From Clostridia bacterium (GTDB lineage: Bacteria > Bacillota > Clostridia > Oscillospirales > CAG-272), in NCBI GenBank assembly GCA_900763885.1, contig CAAFLY010000214.1, forward strand, positions 1 to 13,427: 13,427 nt of DNA, written 5' to 3'. The translations under genes were made by a program, and so were the position numbers. Each line of letters begins with the position of its first letter. Position 1 is the stretch's first letter. Below are positions 7,825-13,427 of this stretch, piece by piece. The notes under the pieces were generated by a model. The model did no database searches. It had not been told where the DNA came from and was given only the letters and a program-made list of their open reading frames with translations.

Positions 7825-8649
7825 ATGTATACGAAAAAACAACTCACGGAGGATCTCATCCGTATGCACGCGCCGCAGGATCTGCCCGTTATGGTGCATA
7901 CCTCGCTGCATCAGGTCGGCGACTGTGAAGGACGCGCCGAGGGCGTGCTGGAGGTTCTCATCGACTATTTCACGAAAAAAGGCGGACTGCTCATCATCCC
8001 GACGCACACCTGGCGCAATCTCGGCGAGCCGTGCGCGTACACCCTCGATATGACGCCGGAGGGCAGAGAGGACGTGCGTCTGTGCATCGGTGTGCTGCCG
8101 TCGATCGCCGCGTACCATCCGCTCGCGCACCGTTCCACCCATCCGACCCACTCCGTCGCCGTTTTTGACGGAACCCCCGCCGGCACACCCGGACAAGCGG
8201 AGGAATATATCCGCAGAGACGAGCGCGCGGACGGCACCTCCACCCATCCGGACGGCTGCTTCGGCTCTCTCTATGCTCTGGGCGGCAAGGTGCTGCTTCT
8301 CGGCGTCGGACAGCAGAATGACACATTCATCCATGCCGCGGAGGAGATTCTCCATGTGCCGCACCGCCTGACGGAATCGCCGCTGACCCTGACGGTTCGT
8401 CTGCCGGACGGCACGGTGGTTGAAAAGAAGCAGCGGTGTCACGACGGTGTGGATTCCAATCGGTTCCGGAAATTCGAGCCTGCCTTCCGCCATTACGGCG
8501 CGATCACGGACGGCACGTTCGGCGGCGCGAAAACACAGCTCTGCGACGCACGGTGCATGACGGACACGCTGGGCCTGATCATGGAACGCGCGCATTACCG
8601 CGAGCTTCTCGCCGACGACGAGCCGCTGGATCCGGCGTTATATCTGTGA
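7825..8649 (+). CDS. AAC(3)-family aminoglycoside N-acetyltransferase-like protein
   Basis: The 274-residue cytoplasmic protein belongs to the AAC(3)/YokD-type acetyltransferase family, whose known members move the acetyl group of acetyl-CoA to position 3 of aminoglycosides or to other small molecules. Visible motifs are VHTSL (24-28), THTW (60-63), RSTHPTHSVAV (103-113), and NDTFIHAAEE (165-174), which carries the conserved His and Glu. Length is normal for the family. AGGAAAGGA eight bases before the ATG is a good ribosome binding site. Many gut Clostridia carry such chromosomal homologues without proven resistance activity, so an aminoglycoside substrate should not be assumed. It appears monocistronic: own promoter, and nearly 500 bp of non-coding DNA behind it. 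Confidence 0.88.
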   Translation: MYTKKQLTEDLIRMHAPQDLPVMVHTSLHQVGDCEGRAEGVLEVLIDYFTKKGGLLIIPTHTWRNLGEPCAYTLDMTPEGREDVRLCIGVLPSIAAYHPLAHRSTHPTHSVAVFDGTPAGTPGQAEEYIRRDERADGTSTHPDGCFGSLYALGGKVLLLGVGQQNDTFIHAAEEILHVPHRLTESPLTLTVRLPDGTVVEKKQRCHDGVDSNRFRKFEPAFRHYGAITDGTFGGAKTQLCDARCMTDTLGLIMERAHYRELLADDEPLDPALYL

Positions 8650-8795
8650 GCCTGTCTCCCTCGGAAACGCCCCGTTTTGTGGTTTGTTTGCCGCAGACGG
8701 CCTGCCATCCGCCCCGTTTCCCGCGCTCTCCAAGGCGTTTTGGCAAACTGCACAACACACCGCGCCATCCACTCGCGAATTTCCTATCCCTCACC

Positions 8796-8834
8796 ATAAT
8801 CCTGTATAAACGGGCCTGTTTTATGCAGGATTAT
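8796..8834. repeat. 39-bp near-perfect inverted repeat
   Basis: The left arm ATAATCCTG followed by TATAAA faces the right arm TTTTATG followed by CAGGATTAT. Fifteen positions pair, with one T-G wobble, around a loop of about nine bases. It lies 150 bp downstream of the acetyltransferase stop and is followed by a weak T-rich stretch. It could be a transcription terminator of that gene or a protein-binding palindrome. Confidence 0.6.
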
Positions 8835-8895
8835 CGTCTTTTATGCGCGATTTTACCCGTTTGTGTCTGTATTTTTATCCGTTTTTTACACTTTC

Positions 8896-8925
8896 ATTGT
8901 ATATTTATACCTCCAGATATACAAT
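8896..8925. repeat. Perfect 9-bp inverted repeat ATTGTATAT-N12-ATATACAAT
   Basis: The two arms are perfectly complementary and their centres are 21 bp apart, about two helical turns, as expected for a dimeric regulator. It lies about 50 bp upstream of the -35 box of the amino acid importer promoter. The arms are too AT-rich to be a typical terminator. Confidence 0.5.
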
Positions 8926-8975
8926 AGCCGCGCCGGTACGCGGGAAAGATGGGTGAATATTTTTTAGAAAACCCC

Positions 8976-9004
8976 TTGCTTTTCCTGTATGTTTATGCTA
9001 TAAT
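8976..9004 (+). promoter_or_regulatory. Extended -10 promoter of the amino acid importer operon
   Basis: TTGCTT (8976-8981) and a perfect TATAAT (8999-9004) are 17 bp apart. TG at 8996-8997 adds the extended -10 motif TGnTATAAT. The start is expected near 9011, leaving a leader of about 147 nt. Confidence 0.85.
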
Positions 9005-9037
9005 ATTCGCATCAAAAGAAAAACGCGCCGACAGGCT

Positions 9038-9081
9038 CGGATACGCGTCCGCTTTCGACAGCGCGGATATACGCGTCCGCG
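9038..9081 (+). repeat. Tandem hairpin repeat in the importer leader
   Basis: GGATACGCGTCCGC (9039-9052) is repeated almost exactly as GGATATACGCGTCCGC (9065-9080). Each copy folds on itself: CGGA with TCCG in the first and CGCGGA with TCCGCG in the second (9062-9067 with 9076-9081). Both copies lie in the transcribed leader. A further 13-bp palindrome, TATACG-C-CGTATA, follows at 9116-9128. Confidence 0.5.
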
Positions 9082-9157
9082 TGAATATTCGGACACACAA
9101 AAATATGCGCAGCTTTATACGCCGTATAGGGTACGCAGCAACATGGAGGAAAGACAA

Positions 9158-10006
9158 ATGAAAAAGCTTTTTACCCTCGCTCTGGCACTGCTTATGACAG
9201 TCGGTATGTTCGCCGCCTGCTCCTCGGAACCGTCCGGTCCCGTCGTCAAGGTCATTGAGATCAATCTGACCGAGGAGGAATACGCTTTCGGTGTGGACAA
9301 GAATCAGCCGGAGCTGCTCGCGTCCGTGAACGAGATCATCGCCGCGATCATGGCGGACGGCACCTTTGACACCATCTGCAACAACTACTTCGGCGACGGC
9401 ACCCCGGTTGCTGTGACCTCCGCCGCCCTCGATGCCTCCAAGGATCAGCTCGTGGTCGCCACCAACGCCGCCTTTGAACCGTTTGAATACACCTCCGGCG
9501 ACTCCTACTACGGCATCGATATGGAGATCGCCAAGGTCATCGCAGACAAGCTCGGCAAGGAGCTCGTGATCGCCAACATGGACTTCGACGCGGTCTGCCT
9601 CTCCGTCGGCCAGCAGAAGGCGGACATCGCTATGGCAGGTCTGACCGTCCGTCCCGACCGTGAGGAATACGTCGCGTTCACCGATTCCTACTACAACGCC
9701 GCACAGAAGCTCATCGTAAAAGCGGACGACACCACCTTTGACGCCTGCAAGACCGCCGCGGATGTGGAAGCGATCCTGAACGGGAAGGATTCCTCTACCG
9801 TAATCGGCGTACAGACCGGCACCACAGGTCAGTTCTATGTGGAAGGCGACGCGGATTGGGGCTTTGCCGGCTTCCCTGTCACCTGCACCGGCTACAAGAA
9901 CGGTTCTCTCGCCGTACAGGACCTCATCAACGGCAATATCCAGTACGTTGTGATCGACTCCGCTCCGGCAGCGTGCATCACCGCCGCATACAACGAGATG
10001 AACTGA
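9158..10006 (+). CDS. Polar amino acid ABC transporter substrate-binding lipoprotein, apparently circularly permuted
   Basis: This 282-residue family 3 solute-binding protein would capture a polar amino acid outside the membrane and deliver it to the adjacent permease. A signal peptide ends in the lipobox FAAC, with Cys21 as the lipid anchor. Residues 29-79 (KVIEINLTEEEYAFGV, then PELLASVNEI, ADGTFDTIC and NYFG) resemble the normal C-terminal end of this family. The usual N-terminus begins only at about 97 (QLVVATNAAFEPFEY), followed by YYGIDMEIAKVIA (117-129), ADIAMAGLTVRPDREEY (155-171) with likely ligand-binding Arg168, IGVQTGTTGQ (216-225) and VVIDSAPA (264-271) with likely ligand-binding Asp267. 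The protein then stops, lacking the usual final segment. ATG 9158 is chosen because GGAGGA lies seven bases upstream; an ATG at 9143 overlaps that site. First gene of the importer operon. Confidence 0.92.
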   Translation: MKKLFTLALALLMTVGMFAACSSEPSGPVVKVIEINLTEEEYAFGVDKNQPELLASVNEIIAAIMADGTFDTICNNYFGDGTPVAVTSAALDASKDQLVVATNAAFEPFEYTSGDSYYGIDMEIAKVIADKLGKELVIANMDFDAVCLSVGQQKADIAMAGLTVRPDREEYVAFTDSYYNAAQKLIVKADDTTFDACKTAADVEAILNGKDSSTVIGVQTGTTGQFYVEGDADWGFAGFPVTCTGYKNGSLAVQDLINGNIQYVVIDSAPAACITAAYNEMN

Positions 10007-10040
10007 GAGATCCGCACCCAAAAAGCATTGACTATGTAAA

Positions 10041-10081
10041 ACAGCGGGAGAAGGCTCCGATCGTGGGGCGTTCTCCCCTGT
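10041..10081 (+). repeat. Intercistronic stem-loop between binding protein and permease
   Basis: ACAG-C-GGGAGAA (10041-10052) pairs with TTCTCCC-CTGT (10071-10081) with one bulged C. Inside it, GCTCC can pair with GGGGC. No T-run follows, so full termination is unlikely. Such a hairpin fits the family habit of protecting the binding-protein part of the transcript or of attenuating downstream expression. Confidence 0.6.
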
Positions 10082-10114
10082 TCCTTGTCATGACATCTAC
10101 AGAACGGAGAGAAA

Positions 10115-10825
10115 ATGGGCAGCTTTTCCAAAAAAATCGCGCGGTTTGCCACCATATTCATTGACCAAAACGGCTATGTCAAGGTGCTGGAGGGACTGAA
10201 AAACACCCTCCTCATCGCGGTATCCGGTCTTGTGATCGGTATCCTCATTGGTATTCTCATCGCCGGTGTGCGCGTCATGCCGAAATACAAGCGTCTCCCC
10301 CGGATTCTCAATTCGATCTGCAGCGTGTACGTCGCCTTCTTCCGCGGCACGCCGATGGTGGTACAGCTCCTTCTGTTCTACTACGTGCTGTTCCCGCTCC
10401 TCGGCGTCAATATCACGGGCGTGCAGATCTCCATGATCGTGTTCGGTCTGAACAGCGGCGCGTACATCTCCGAGATCATGCGCGGCGGCATTCTCTCCGT
10501 GGACGGCGGGCAGATGGAGGCAGGACGCGCGGTCGGTCTGTCCTTCTTCACCACCATGCAGAAGATCGTGATCCCGCAGGCGGTCAAGAACATTCTGCCC
10601 TCGCTTGGCAATGAGTTTATCGCCCTCATCAAGGAGACGTCCATCGTCAGCTTCGTCGGCGCGGCGGATCTCTATGTGGCGTTCAACCTCATCGGTACCA
10701 ACAGCTATGAATTCATGGTGCCGTATCTTGTGATGGCTCTCATCTACATCGTGCTCGTGCTGATCATCTCGGCGGGCATCAAGCTCATGGAAAGGGGACT
10801 CGGGAAAAGTGATCGACGTAATTGA
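10115..10825 (+). CDS. Polar amino acid ABC transporter permease (HisM/GlnP type)
   Basis: The 236-residue inner-membrane permease forms the channel of the importer, probably as a homodimer because only one permease gene is present. Hydrophobic segments lie at about 30-52, 66-97, 102-112, 166-190 and 202-223. FRGTP (76-80) is typical of the amino acid permease family. The cytoplasmic EAA loop, EAGRAVGLSFFTTMQKIVIP (135-154), docks the ATPase. The start at 10115 follows a GGAGAG site. A 108-bp gap containing a stem-loop separates it from the binding protein, and its last 17 bp overlap the ATPase gene. Confidence 0.94.
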   Translation: MGSFSKKIARFATIFIDQNGYVKVLEGLKNTLLIAVSGLVIGILIGILIAGVRVMPKYKRLPRILNSICSVYVAFFRGTPMVVQLLLFYYVLFPLLGVNITGVQISMIVFGLNSGAYISEIMRGGILSVDGGQMEAGRAVGLSFFTTMQKIVIPQAVKNILPSLGNEFIALIKETSIVSFVGAADLYVAFNLIGTNSYEFMVPYLVMALIYIVLVLIISAGIKLMERGLGKSDRRN

Positions 10826-11633
10826 CCTGAAAAAGAGCTTCGGGACGAACGAGGTGCTCAAGGGGATCGATCTCACCGTCAACAAGGGCGACATCGTGTG
10901 CATCCTCGGTCCCTCCGGCAGCGGCAAATCGACACTGCTCCGCTGTCTCAACTGTATGGAGGACCCGACCTCCGGCAGCATCATCTTCAACGGCGTGGAC
11001 ATTGCCGATATGCGCGTGGACATCAACATCCATCGGCGGCACATGGGGATGGTGTTCCAGCAGTTCAACCTGTTCAACAACAAAACCGTGATCCAGAACA
11101 TCATGCTCGCGCCGGTTTTCGTCGGGCTCCAGAATTACCGCAAGGCACGTCGGCACAATGCGTGGACGAAATTCGCAAACGTGTTCCGCAAAGAGAAAAA
11201 GCCCCTTACCCCGATCGCGGAAACGCCCGCGCAGATCCGCGAAAACGCCAGAGCGAACGCCATCCGTCTCCTGCAGCGGATCGGGCTGGAATCGAAGGCG
11301 GATATGTATCCGGCAACGCTCTCCGGCGGTCAGAAGCAGCGGGTCGCCATCATCCGCGCACTCGCCATGAATCCGGACGTGATCCTCTTTGACGAACCGA
11401 CCTCCGCGCTGGACCCGGAAATGGTCGGCGAGGTACTCGATCTGATCAAATCGCTTGCCGACGAGGGCATGACGATGGTCATTGTGACGCACGAAATGGG
11501 CTTTGCGCGCGAGGTCGCCAGCCGGGTGATCTTCATCGACGAGGGCAAAATTCTGGAGGAAGCGTCTCCGGCGGAATTTTTCGGCAATCCGAAGCATCCC
11601 CGCCTGCGCGATTTCCTCTCAAAGGTGCTTTGA
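10809..11633 (+). CDS. Polar amino acid ABC transporter ATP-binding protein with an inserted basic segment
   Basis: The 274-residue ATPase powers the importer from the cytoplasmic side. Walker A is GPSGSGKST (34-42), the Q-loop is in VFQQFNLF (82-89), the signature is LSGGQ (171-175), Walker B is VILFDEP (191-197) and the switch histidine is His228 in VTHEM. Homologues of this type are usually near 240 residues. The extra length is mostly an insertion at about 106-142, rich in Lys and Arg (RKARRHNAWTKFANVFRKEK at 111-130), between the Q-loop and the signature. The start is a GTG that overlaps the permease by 17 bp; N-terminus MIDVIDLKKSFG fits the family and AAAGGGGA lies just upstream, so the pair is probably translationally coupled. 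Last gene of the operon. Confidence 0.94.
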   Translation: MIDVIDLKKSFGTNEVLKGIDLTVNKGDIVCILGPSGSGKSTLLRCLNCMEDPTSGSIIFNGVDIADMRVDINIHRRHMGMVFQQFNLFNNKTVIQNIMLAPVFVGLQNYRKARRHNAWTKFANVFRKEKKPLTPIAETPAQIRENARANAIRLLQRIGLESKADMYPATLSGGQKQRVAIIRALAMNPDVILFDEPTSALDPEMVGEVLDLIKSLADEGMTMVIVTHEMGFAREVASRVIFIDEGKILEEASPAEFFGNPKHPRLRDFLSKVL

Positions 11634-11660
11634 GGAAGGCTTCTTTCGCAAAATACAGCC

Positions 11661-11707
11661 AAAAAACGGGATACCGTATCCGTCTCGGACGCGGCGTCCC
11701 GTTTTTT
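11661..11707. terminator. Rho-independent terminator, probably bidirectional
   Basis: AAAAAACGGGA (11661-11671) pairs perfectly with TCCCGTTTTTT (11697-11707), with further inner pairing of CCG and CGG. The T-run on the right serves the importer operon, and the A-run on the left becomes a T-run for the convergent lipoprotein gene ending at 11751. Confidence 0.9.
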
Positions 11708-11750
11708 CATGTTTTTTGGACTATACGCACCGTTTTCCCGGCACCGTCCC

Positions 11751-13247
11751 TCAGGTATCCATTTCGCGGATCTGTTCTACGGCCTTTTGGAGCGCTTTTT
11801 CTACCTTTTTCTCTTCCTTTGCCCAGTATGACGCGAAATCCTTGGTTTTTTTGTCCATCATAAAGCGCATGATGAACCATGGATTGCCGATGGCCTCGTT
11901 GTAGATCGACTCAAAATTGATCAGCACGGACTGCTGGATCAGGTCGATCATGGCGGCGGACGCGGGATCTCGGCTGTATTTGGTCTTCATCGCCACATCG
12001 TACACCGTCGGCGTGACCTTGCGGTAGTTTTCCGCGGCGACTGCTTCCATGACGGCACCGGAAAGCTCCACATTCCGGCAGTCGATCGGCACGGAGAAGA
12101 GCGTCAGCGAGTCCTGTACCCGCGTACCGTAGACCGGCTGCTCCTCGTTGAGCTTCGGATACGGCAGAATCCCGAAATCGCTTTCCATTTCCGCAAGCGA
12201 ATAGCGAACGTCATACATCGACAGCGTTGTATACAGGGCGCGGTCCTCCTTGAATATTGTATGGGCAGCACCCGGTTGGTCGCCCGGTCCCACACGGCAG
12301 CCTGGATTTTCAAAGCACAGTCCGTACACCTTATCAAGCAGCGTCGTCATGCGCTCCATATCCACATCCAGTACCGGCATTCCTTCTGCGTCGCGGCTCA
12401 TCAGAGAAACACGCGTGGACTGCATATAGTTGTCCATGGCGTTGATCTGGAAGGTTGAGATGCCCCAGAAATCGTTCTCGTCCATTTTGCCGTCGCCGTT
12501 CAGGTCGTTGCTGATGTCCGCGGTCTGCTTGCGCAAGTAATCGATCGTCCACCGTCCCTCGTTCACGACCGTATACGGATCCTCAATACCGAGATCCTCG
12601 GCGAGCTTCTGATTGAAGGCATATACATACATGGGGTTGATCATGCTCTGCGTGATGTCGCCGGTCACAAAGAAGAGGCGGTTGCCGATGGTCAGCTCCG
12701 TCCGGCACGACTGGTTCCACCATGGCTTTTCGAGATCGAGATACGGCACCGTCTGCGCGTCGAGGAACAGTCCCTCGAGAGACAGGCTCGGGATCCGTGC
12801 CGACCAGCCCGCGATCACATCGTACGCGCCGTCGGCTGCCTGGACCGACGCACGGATCGCGGACACGGTGTTGTTGTATTTCTCCCAGCCATCCCCGATT
12901 GCCACATCCAGATTCACGTTCAGTCGGTCCGATACCGCGATGTTGCGCTGATAAATCGCGTCGTTGATGATCTCCCCGGTCAGCTCCTCGATCTGGAATT
13001 CCTTGATGCAGTTTTCGTCGCCGCGCACATGGAATACGACCGTTTCGCCGTTAAATCGGAGATCCGCAGGCAGATTGTCCGGCGTATTCTCACGGGTCAG
13101 CTCGGTCTCCTCCGCCATAGTATCCGTATTCTCGGTCGTATCGGTGCTTTGGTCGGATGGAGTCTTCTCCACGCCGCCGCAGGAGGACAGCAGGAGAACT
13201 CCGGCAAAGAATAGGCAGAGCGTTCGTTTCAAATGCGTTTGTTTCAT
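11751..13247 (-). CDS. Large extracellular solute-binding lipoprotein (family 1-like, probable carbohydrate binding)
   Basis: From the ATG at 13247 the protein has 498 residues. A signal peptide ends at the lipobox LSSC with Cys23 as lipid anchor, followed by a Ser/Thr/Asp/Glu-rich tether to about residue 60. The body has the look of large family 1 binding proteins of gut Clostridia: YDVIAGWS (142-149), WWNQSCRTELTIGNRLFFVTGDI (176-198, shown only in part), GRWTIDYL (231-238) and FGILPYPKLNEEQPVYGT (358-375). A calcium-loop-like motif, DLNGDGKMDEND, lies at 248-259. An upstream in-frame ATG at 13301 would add 18 residues, but the signal peptide and an AGGAAAGGA site fit 13247. No permease or ATPase of a sugar importer is visible in the window. 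The bound sugar cannot be told. Confidence 0.87.
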   Translation of the reverse strand: MKQTHLKRTLCLFFAGVLLLSSCGGVEKTPSDQSTDTTENTDTMAEETELTRENTPDNLPADLRFNGETVVFHVRGDENCIKEFQIEELTGEIINDAIYQRNIAVSDRLNVNLDVAIGDGWEKYNNTVSAIRASVQAADGAYDVIAGWSARIPSLSLEGLFLDAQTVPYLDLEKPWWNQSCRTELTIGNRLFFVTGDITQSMINPMYVYAFNQKLAEDLGIEDPYTVVNEGRWTIDYLRKQTADISNDLNGDGKMDENDFWGISTFQINAMDNYMQSTRVSLMSRDAEGMPVLDVDMERMTTLLDKVYGLCFENPGCRVGPGDQPGAAHTIFKEDRALYTTLSMYDVRYSLAEMESDFGILPYPKLNEEQPVYGTRVQDSLTLFSVPIDCRNVELSGAVMEAVAAENYRKVTPTVYDVAMKTKYSRDPASAAMIDLIQQSVLINFESIYNEAIGNPWFIMRFMMDKKTKDFASYWAKEEKKVEKALQKAVEQIREMDT

Positions 13248-13294
13248 AGCACTTGTTCCTTTCCTGTATCGTAAAATGATCGGTTTTCTCCCGC

Positions 13295-13316
13295 GATACA
13301 CAGCGAAGAGTGTATC
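13295..13316. promoter_or_regulatory. Candidate operator GATACAC-N8-GTGTATC
   Basis: Perfect 7-bp arms (13295-13301 and 13310-13316) flank eight bases. The site covers about +1 to +22 of the predicted lipoprotein transcript, a classical repressor position. In RNA it could also form a 5'-end hairpin. Confidence 0.5.
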
Positions 13317-13329
13317 ATATACAGTATAT
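13317..13329. promoter_or_regulatory. 13-bp palindrome over the -10 box
   Basis: ATATAC-A-GTATAT is perfectly symmetric and covers the predicted -10 box (13323-13328). AT-rich -10 regions are often near-symmetric by chance, so this is weaker evidence than the neighbouring repeat. Confidence 0.35.
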
Positions 13330-13351
13330 CACATGCGGTGTGGTTATACAA
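13323..13351 (-). promoter_or_regulatory. Extended -10 promoter of the large lipoprotein gene
   Basis: On the minus strand TTGTAT (13346-13351) and TATACT (13323-13328) are 17 bp apart, with TGA directly before the -10 box as an extended -10 motif. Start expected near 13316, giving a leader of about 69 nt. Confidence 0.7.
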
Positions 13352-13386
13352 GCTCATATTTTATGTTTTATGCATTTTGCACAGCA

Positions 13387-13407
13387 ATTTCGTGATTTTC
13401 ACGAAAT
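13387..13407. promoter_or_regulatory. 21-bp palindromic candidate operator
   Basis: Arms ATTTCGTGA and TCACGAAAT flank a TTT centre with no mismatch. It lies 35 bp upstream of the -35 box of the lipoprotein gene, suitable for an activator, or it may belong to a gene beyond the right edge. It does not match the catabolite-repression cre consensus. Confidence 0.5.
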
Positions 13408-13427
13408 ATGCAAGCAGCATGAATAGC

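Larger units (their letters stand above)
8650..9157. other. 508-bp intergenic region, AT-rich centre
   Basis: No convincing gene lies here. Its first half is GC-rich with only weak inverted repeats, such as GTTTGCC and GGCAAAC about 50 bp apart. Its second half holds two strong inverted repeats (8796-8834 and 8896-8925), an extended -10 promoter (8976-9004) and a leader of about 147 nt with tandem small hairpins. I recognise no known riboswitch or T-box. Confidence 0.7.

Noticed and set aside
8650..8790. Classical terminator directly after the acetyltransferase gene
   Set aside because: Only 7-bp arms with loops of 40-50 bases are present and no T-run follows a stem.
8823..8927. 34-residue hydrophobic open frame, possible leader peptide
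   Set aside because: It starts inside the 8796-8834 inverted repeat, has no Shine-Dalgarno sequence and ends in the second repeat, so the reading frame looks accidental.
9011..9157. T-box, lysine riboswitch or glutamine RNA in the importer leader
   Set aside because: None of the conserved cores of these elements is visible, and the leader is too short for a T-box or lysine riboswitch.
8949..9161. 70-residue open frame across the importer promoter
   Set aside because: It overlaps both promoter boxes and the leader hairpins and would start upstream of the mapped-by-motif transcription start.
10097..11597. Two minus-strand open frames opposite the permease and ATPase genes
   Set aside because: They mirror strongly supported transporter genes and contain only low-complexity His/Asp/Arg-rich sequence.
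1..13427. CRISPR arrays, tRNA, rRNA, insertion sequences or phage genes
   Set aside because: No regular spacer-repeat pattern, no tRNA-like cloverleaf, and no transposase, integrase or phage motif was found on either strand by eye.

Overview
The window looks like a chromosomal segment of a GC-rich Clostridia-type bacterium, most likely a gut Oscillospirales or Christensenellales relative. The basis is AGGAGG-like ribosome binding sites, two Gram-positive-style lipoprotein solute-binding proteins, the style of the RecG, AAC(3)-like and polar amino acid transporter proteins, and GC-rich genes with AT-rich intergenic promoters. The taxonomic call is inference from protein style. I see no phage, transposon, CRISPR, tRNA or rRNA signature.

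Left block, positions 1-7693, minus strand. Four tightly spaced genes read leftward from a sigma-A-type promoter at 7665-7693: recG, a GH36 alpha-galactosidase-like enzyme (gap 39 bp), a heparinase II/III-like protein (gap 7 bp), and a bifunctional NAD(P)H-hydrate epimerase/dehydratase (gap 45 bp) whose C-terminus runs off the left edge. Neither carbohydrate enzyme has a signal peptide, so they probably act in the cytoplasm on imported oligosaccharides. No terminator separates them from recG.

Middle block, 7713-11707, plus strand. An AAC(3)-family acetyltransferase gene is driven by a near-consensus promoter placed back to back with the recG promoter, and it has a structured leader. A 508-bp AT-rich intergenic region follows, holding two strong inverted repeats and an extended -10 promoter. 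That promoter drives a three-gene polar amino acid ABC importer: lipoprotein, permease and ATPase. The operon ends in a strong hairpin terminator that probably works in both directions.

Right block, 11751-13427, minus strand. This is a convergent gene for a large carbohydrate-type (family 1-like) lipoprotein with a calcium-loop-like motif. Its promoter region carries three palindromes that look like operators.

The most interesting observation is that the amino acid-binding lipoprotein at 9158-10006 appears to be circularly permuted. The segment that normally ends a family 3 solute-binding protein sits right behind the lipobox, and the protein stops where that segment would normally begin. 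Its partner ATPase carries an unusual basic insertion of about 35 residues between the Q-loop and the ABC signature. Together they may mark a distinct importer subfamily.
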